NCBI RefSeq assembly: GCF_000801105.2
Contig: NC_079518.1
Location: 15,232,800 to 15,296,799 of the forward strand
Length of the DNA stretch: 64,000 nucleotides
Direction of reading: 5' to 3'
From: Raphanus sativus
Lineage: Eukaryota; Streptophyta; Magnoliopsida; Brassicales; Brassicaceae
Shown: in pieces, positions 60,387 to 64,000 of the stretch
Layout of the letters: every line of letters begins with the position of its first letter
Position numbering within the stretch: position 1 is the first letter of the stretch
Position numbers and translations under genes: made by a program
The notes under the pieces: generated by a model
Told to the model about the DNA's origin: nothing
What the model saw: the letters and a program-made list of their open reading frames with translations, nothing else
Database searches by the model: none

Positions 60387-62230
60387 TTTTACGGATGAAA
60401 AAGATTGGTGATGTTGTGATGATACTGTCGTTGCTGTAATGGTAGTATTTATAGGAAAGAATTATAATTGGCAGGTTCAAAATAAGATTTCAAAATCTAG
60501 TTGAAAAGTATATTTAGTGGAATATGCCAATAGGCAATTGCGATTTTAGGTTTAGTTTATAAAGAAAATATTGTTTTTTTATATTTGAATTTTTTCACTT
60601 GAACATATACGTGATCTTGTATATCTTTTTAAGTTGTAGCCGGTTACAAAATCTGTTTTAAGTGGGAAAAGCTTTCCGAGTTTCTGTTGGTTTGTCAATA
60701 TGGGTACATGATTATCGGAAGTGGGTTTGATTTGAGAGAAGTTATGAAATATATTTGGATATGTTTTGTTTTCTGATTACTATTTTTGAGGGGTCGTGAG
60801 TGTGGGCACTTGATTCTAGGAAGTGAGGTTGTTTGGAAAATAGTTATGGAATATATTTGTTTATATTTCTTTTGTTTTTTTGGTTTAAAGATTTCATGCA
60901 GTTAATATTAATCTATGTTTTAGTGTGGTTACTAATTGCTATATTGATATTTTTTTGGTTCAGGTTTATGTTTTGAATGGGAGCTTTTGCTGAATTATGG
61001 AGATGAACTGAAGATGGTGACGTTTTTATGGGATAGTTATATTTTTATAAATGATAGAATATTAGGTATAGTTTTTCTTTTCCAAATCGTTGGATAGTTA
61101 GTCAGATTAGTATGTAGAAGTAGTTAAATTGGTCCTTTTTTTGATTGTCACGTTTGCCCTTACTGAATTTTTAAAAATTAGGCAAATCAATAATGGCATA
61201 AAAAGTAATATGCCAGGTAAAAGTGAGGGCAAATCTAAAAAAAAGATCCTGAATTAATAGTATTGATTTATAGTTATGATATCGGAACTAAATATTATGT
61301 ACTTCAAAAATGTTAGGATTGTTAAGAGAAAAAAAGATGACCACGATTTGATTGTTTAAAATAAGAATTTGTAGTTCAGATTTATTAACTAAATAAGATT
61401 TACAACCTAAATTTGTAAGTTTTAAAACCCTTTATATCTTGATTTTAAAACTTAGATTGATAATTTGTTATGATTTTTTTCCTCGAAGAGATTTTGATTA
61501 TAAACTGAATAGGAATACAACCGCGGCGGTAAACAAACCCCACAAACATAATCCGGCAAACGACATGAAAGTTCTCAGAGTATAAATCCACACATGGGAA
61601 ACAAGATAATACAACAAGATCAACCACAACAACCGAGATTCAACGCTAATAGGCTAAGCACAAGGAAAAAACCAACAAAAAGCTTAATGATGTAGAGGAA
61701 GCTAAGAAAGATAAAACTAGCGGAAGCTAAAAATGATAAAATTAGATCCGTTGATTCTAAGAATACCCGTAAAATGTAGTTTGTGAATACTCTTCACAGT
61801 GTTGAATCAAAAGTTTTTTTATTGTTTGAGAATACTCTTCTCAATGTTTTATAGAAACCTCTTTAGGAAAAATCTTTGTGTTAATGAAATATTAACTGAA
61901 TACAACTTTAAGCCTTAACGACTATATAAAAGAAAATCATAAAACCCAAAAGTAATAAAGATAATAAATAAGTAATAAAATAAGTAATAAATATTTATCA
62001 AATATTTATCTGCATCACTTAACAAGAACCACAAAAGAACATTGAAACAAGGTTGAAAACAAATCTTCTTATTAAGATGTAATCGAGAGAAAATATGAGA
62101 ATATCTATTTTTTTTTTAAATAGTTAAAATAATTCAAATATGTATACAAAAATTCATTAAAGTCATTTTCAAAAGGATGGTTAAACTTAAAAAAATCATA
62201 CATGAAATGAGGTTGTGACTTCTATTTTAA
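60387..62230. other. Helitron interior upstream of the RPA fragment
   Basis: AT-rich, no clear coding sequence. 61445-61700 has a slightly less AT-rich patch with a 60-codon minus-strand frame that I do not recognise. Confidence 0.4.
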
Positions 62231-62237
62231 TAGAATA

Positions 62238-63122
62238 CTAGATTTTGACCTGCGCTTTTTAAAGCATGGACATATTTTTATTTTAATAAAATTTAATTAA
62301 ATTTTAGTTTTGATTATAGAATAAATAATTTTAAAGTTTTCTATTTGTGTTTTCAAAATAATTGTTCTATTATAATAATCGATTTTCGAGCGGTGTTTTC
62401 ATATCCAACTCAGACATATGATTGAACCGATAAATCCAGTTCAGTCTAATAAATAGAATTGTAATTATAATCTTAGAAAACCTGGTAAAAATATAAAAAT
62501 ATGCTATTAACCTAAGATTCGATATGAGATGACCCGCTGAAAACAAAAAAAAAATATTCTTGAAATGTTTATTAAATAGTTCATACTTCTTAATATTGTA
62601 TAAAATTGAAAAAGTAAATATTTAGACTTTAATGAGATTTGTATTTGTCTTTTGAAGAAAATGAAACAATGGTAATAGGAACCTTTATTATTGATATGAA
62701 AATATTATTTTCTTTTTGTTTGGTTACTATGATAAGTTTGTATTTTATTTATGTTTAGATCTAAAACTTAATTTTAAGATAAGTTTTTTTAAAAAAATAA
62801 ACACTCAAAATTGGCATATCATTATTATGTAAAAAATGTTATAATAATATTTTTTTTTTTAATTTACATGTATATATTCATATCCGATCAATAAATAATA
62901 TTATAGATGAAAAATGATATTCAAATTAAATGGAAAGTATATACTGCATAAAAAAACAAAATTATTATCATTCACAAAATATGAAAAGTATTAATTACCA
63001 TAGTTATAGAGAATATTCTCTTTTTAGTTTAAATTAAATGTCAATGGAAAAACTTGTAAATATATTGAAATACAGGGGTATAATTCTAAATTTTTAAAAT
63101 AGGATCCTGCTTTAATAGTATA
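62238..63122 (-). mobile_element. Degraded Helitron, minus strand
   Basis: CTAG at 62238 followed by ATTTTGACCTGCGCTTTTTA and AAGCATG: the hairpin is decayed by base changes. The 5' end TATACTATTAAAGCAGGATC is near 63122, with the usual initial TC altered. Confidence 0.65.
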
Positions 63123-63124
63123 TA

Positions 63125-63330
63125 CTAGATCCTGGCATGTCCTTGAACGGATGGGTATATGTTTTTAAAAAAAATATTTTTGAAAATTTTAATTTTTATG
63201 TTTAAGTATAGTTCAAAAATAAATATGGGTTATATATATGTTAATATAGTAAATTAATTATTAAAAATATGAGTTATAAGTAATTGGACCCAACATTTAT
63301 CAATTGGACATGATCCTCTTTTAATAAAAT
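63125..63330 (-). mobile_element. Short degraded Helitron, minus strand
   Basis: CTAG at 63125 followed by a weak hairpin (CATGTCC...GGATGGG). The right end reads TTTTATTAAAAGAGGATCAT on the minus strand near 63330. About 206 bases; probably a deletion derivative. Confidence 0.5.
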
Positions 63331-63331
63331 A

Positions 63332-64000
63332 CTAGATTTTGACATGCACTTTTAAAAGACAAGTATATATATATATATTTAGAAATTTAATTTTCATATT
63401 TGTGTTTTTATTTTTTAATTATATTTATATTTTTATTTGTAATCATATTTGTGTATAAATCTTAATCAAAATCTATTTTATAAATTAATAGAAATTTAAA
63501 AATTGATTTGGCATACGCTCGGGTTCTTGGTACTCATATGCTTGTATGCTTGTTTCTTTATAATTATATTTTGCATGTTCTAGATCTTGATCCGCATGTG
63601 TAATGTTGGTTGTAATTTTTTGTTTCTGTAAATATGTAACATTTTCTTTAACTTTTTCTTATATGTTAAAAAATCAATTTATATGTTTGTGTATAATATA
63701 TTTTGTAAATTATTACTAAGAGGATTTGATAATTTAATGAATATTTGATGTTGCATAACTATACAATTTTGCCATAGCCATTTCACACATTAGTTTTTTC
63801 CTTTATTCCTAAACAGTGATTAATGTTTAAAAAAAAATAACAAATTATATTTACAATTTTGTTTAGTAATCAAATAGTAATTTAATAGATAAAACTATAT
63901 AGTCTTAGTTAAATTTTTCATGATTAAATTTTATATATATTGATTTATATAATGTTATTGTTACACATACTAATTTGTCATGCAATTAAAAATAGGTTTT
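63332..64000 (-). mobile_element. Helitron 3' end, decayed; element runs rightward
   Basis: CTAG at 63332 followed by ATTTTGACATGCACTTTTAA and AAGACAAGT: the same terminus with CpG sites lost. The 5' end is not identified within the window. A further possible terminus (CTAG 63580, ATCTTGATCCGCATGTG) may be a nested copy. Confidence 0.45.

Larger units (their letters stand above)
58433..62237 (-). mobile_element. 3.8-kb Helitron carrying an RPA-like gene fragment, minus strand
   Basis: The 3' end is CTAG at 58433 with a perfect 10-bp hairpin ACCCGCCCTT/AAGGGCGGGT (58443-58465). The 5' end is near 62234: TCTATTAAAATAGAAGTCAC, homologous to the neighbouring Helitron's 5' end but missing its first bases, where the next Helitron begins. 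The interior holds an RPA-like fragment in the same orientation plus other exon-like scraps. No Rep/helicase is seen, so it is a deleted derivative. Confidence 0.75.

Noticed and set aside
63580..63620. Another Helitron 3' end (CTAG, ATCTTGATCCGCATGTG)
   Set aside because: The hairpin cannot be completed and no matching 5' end is seen; too decayed to call on its own.

Overview
This is nuclear DNA from a Brassicaceae plant, most likely a Brassica or close relative. The genes are intron-rich and match Arabidopsis thaliana families. Two of them look like the A. thaliana chromosome 2 genes At2g35020 (UDP-GlcNAc pyrophosphorylase 2) and At2g35060 (potassium transporter KUP11), in the right order. 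The genes expected between them are missing, as in a fractionated Brassica subgenome. The rest is AT-rich and packed with transposable elements. Gene names rest on family memory and exon reconstruction by eye; no searches were run.

Layout. 1-4464: minus-strand non-autonomous LTR retrotransposon (3' LTR cut by the window edge, polypurine tract, gag-like remnants, tRNA-Asp-type primer site, full 5' LTR). 4465-7090: AT-rich intergenic DNA with one degraded Helitron. 7211-10608: 15-exon UDP-GlcNAc pyrophosphorylase gene (+), complete except for one extra base in exon 2. 10802-12802: two minus-strand Helitrons nearly end to end. 13749-15626: three-exon nucleotide-diphospho-sugar transferase gene (-). 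16296-16480: tRNA-derived SINE. 16696-19336: four-exon KUP/HAK/KT potassium transporter gene (-). 20095-20871: unrecognised membrane-protein ORF (-). 21062-25780: a MITE, a Harbinger-like element carrying a broken PPR-gene fragment, a LINE fragment and short repeats. 25787-26464: a short plus-strand Helitron. 26485-30800: a decayed LINE (-) with a hAT-like element inside its endonuclease.

29466-57250 is a segmental duplication of about 10.5 kb. Copy A is 29466-45660 and copy B is 45793-57250, separated by a Helitron end and a 100-N gap. The copies differ by small changes and by three insertions: a solo LTR and a 4.2-kb Helitron in A, and an 891-bp retroposon in B. The partner copy supplies the empty site for each. 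57517 to the right edge is a series of minus-strand Helitrons placed head to tail; the largest (3.8 kb) carries an RPA-like single-stranded-DNA-binding gene fragment.

How it fits together. The host genes are ordinary housekeeping or transport genes: nucleotide-sugar synthesis, Golgi-type glycosyl transfer and K+ uptake. They do not form a pathway unit. I see no clear new biological system. The notable material is Helitron biology (defined ends, an empty site, arrays, gene capture) and a frameshift in the pyrophosphorylase gene that creates a new in-frame ATG.
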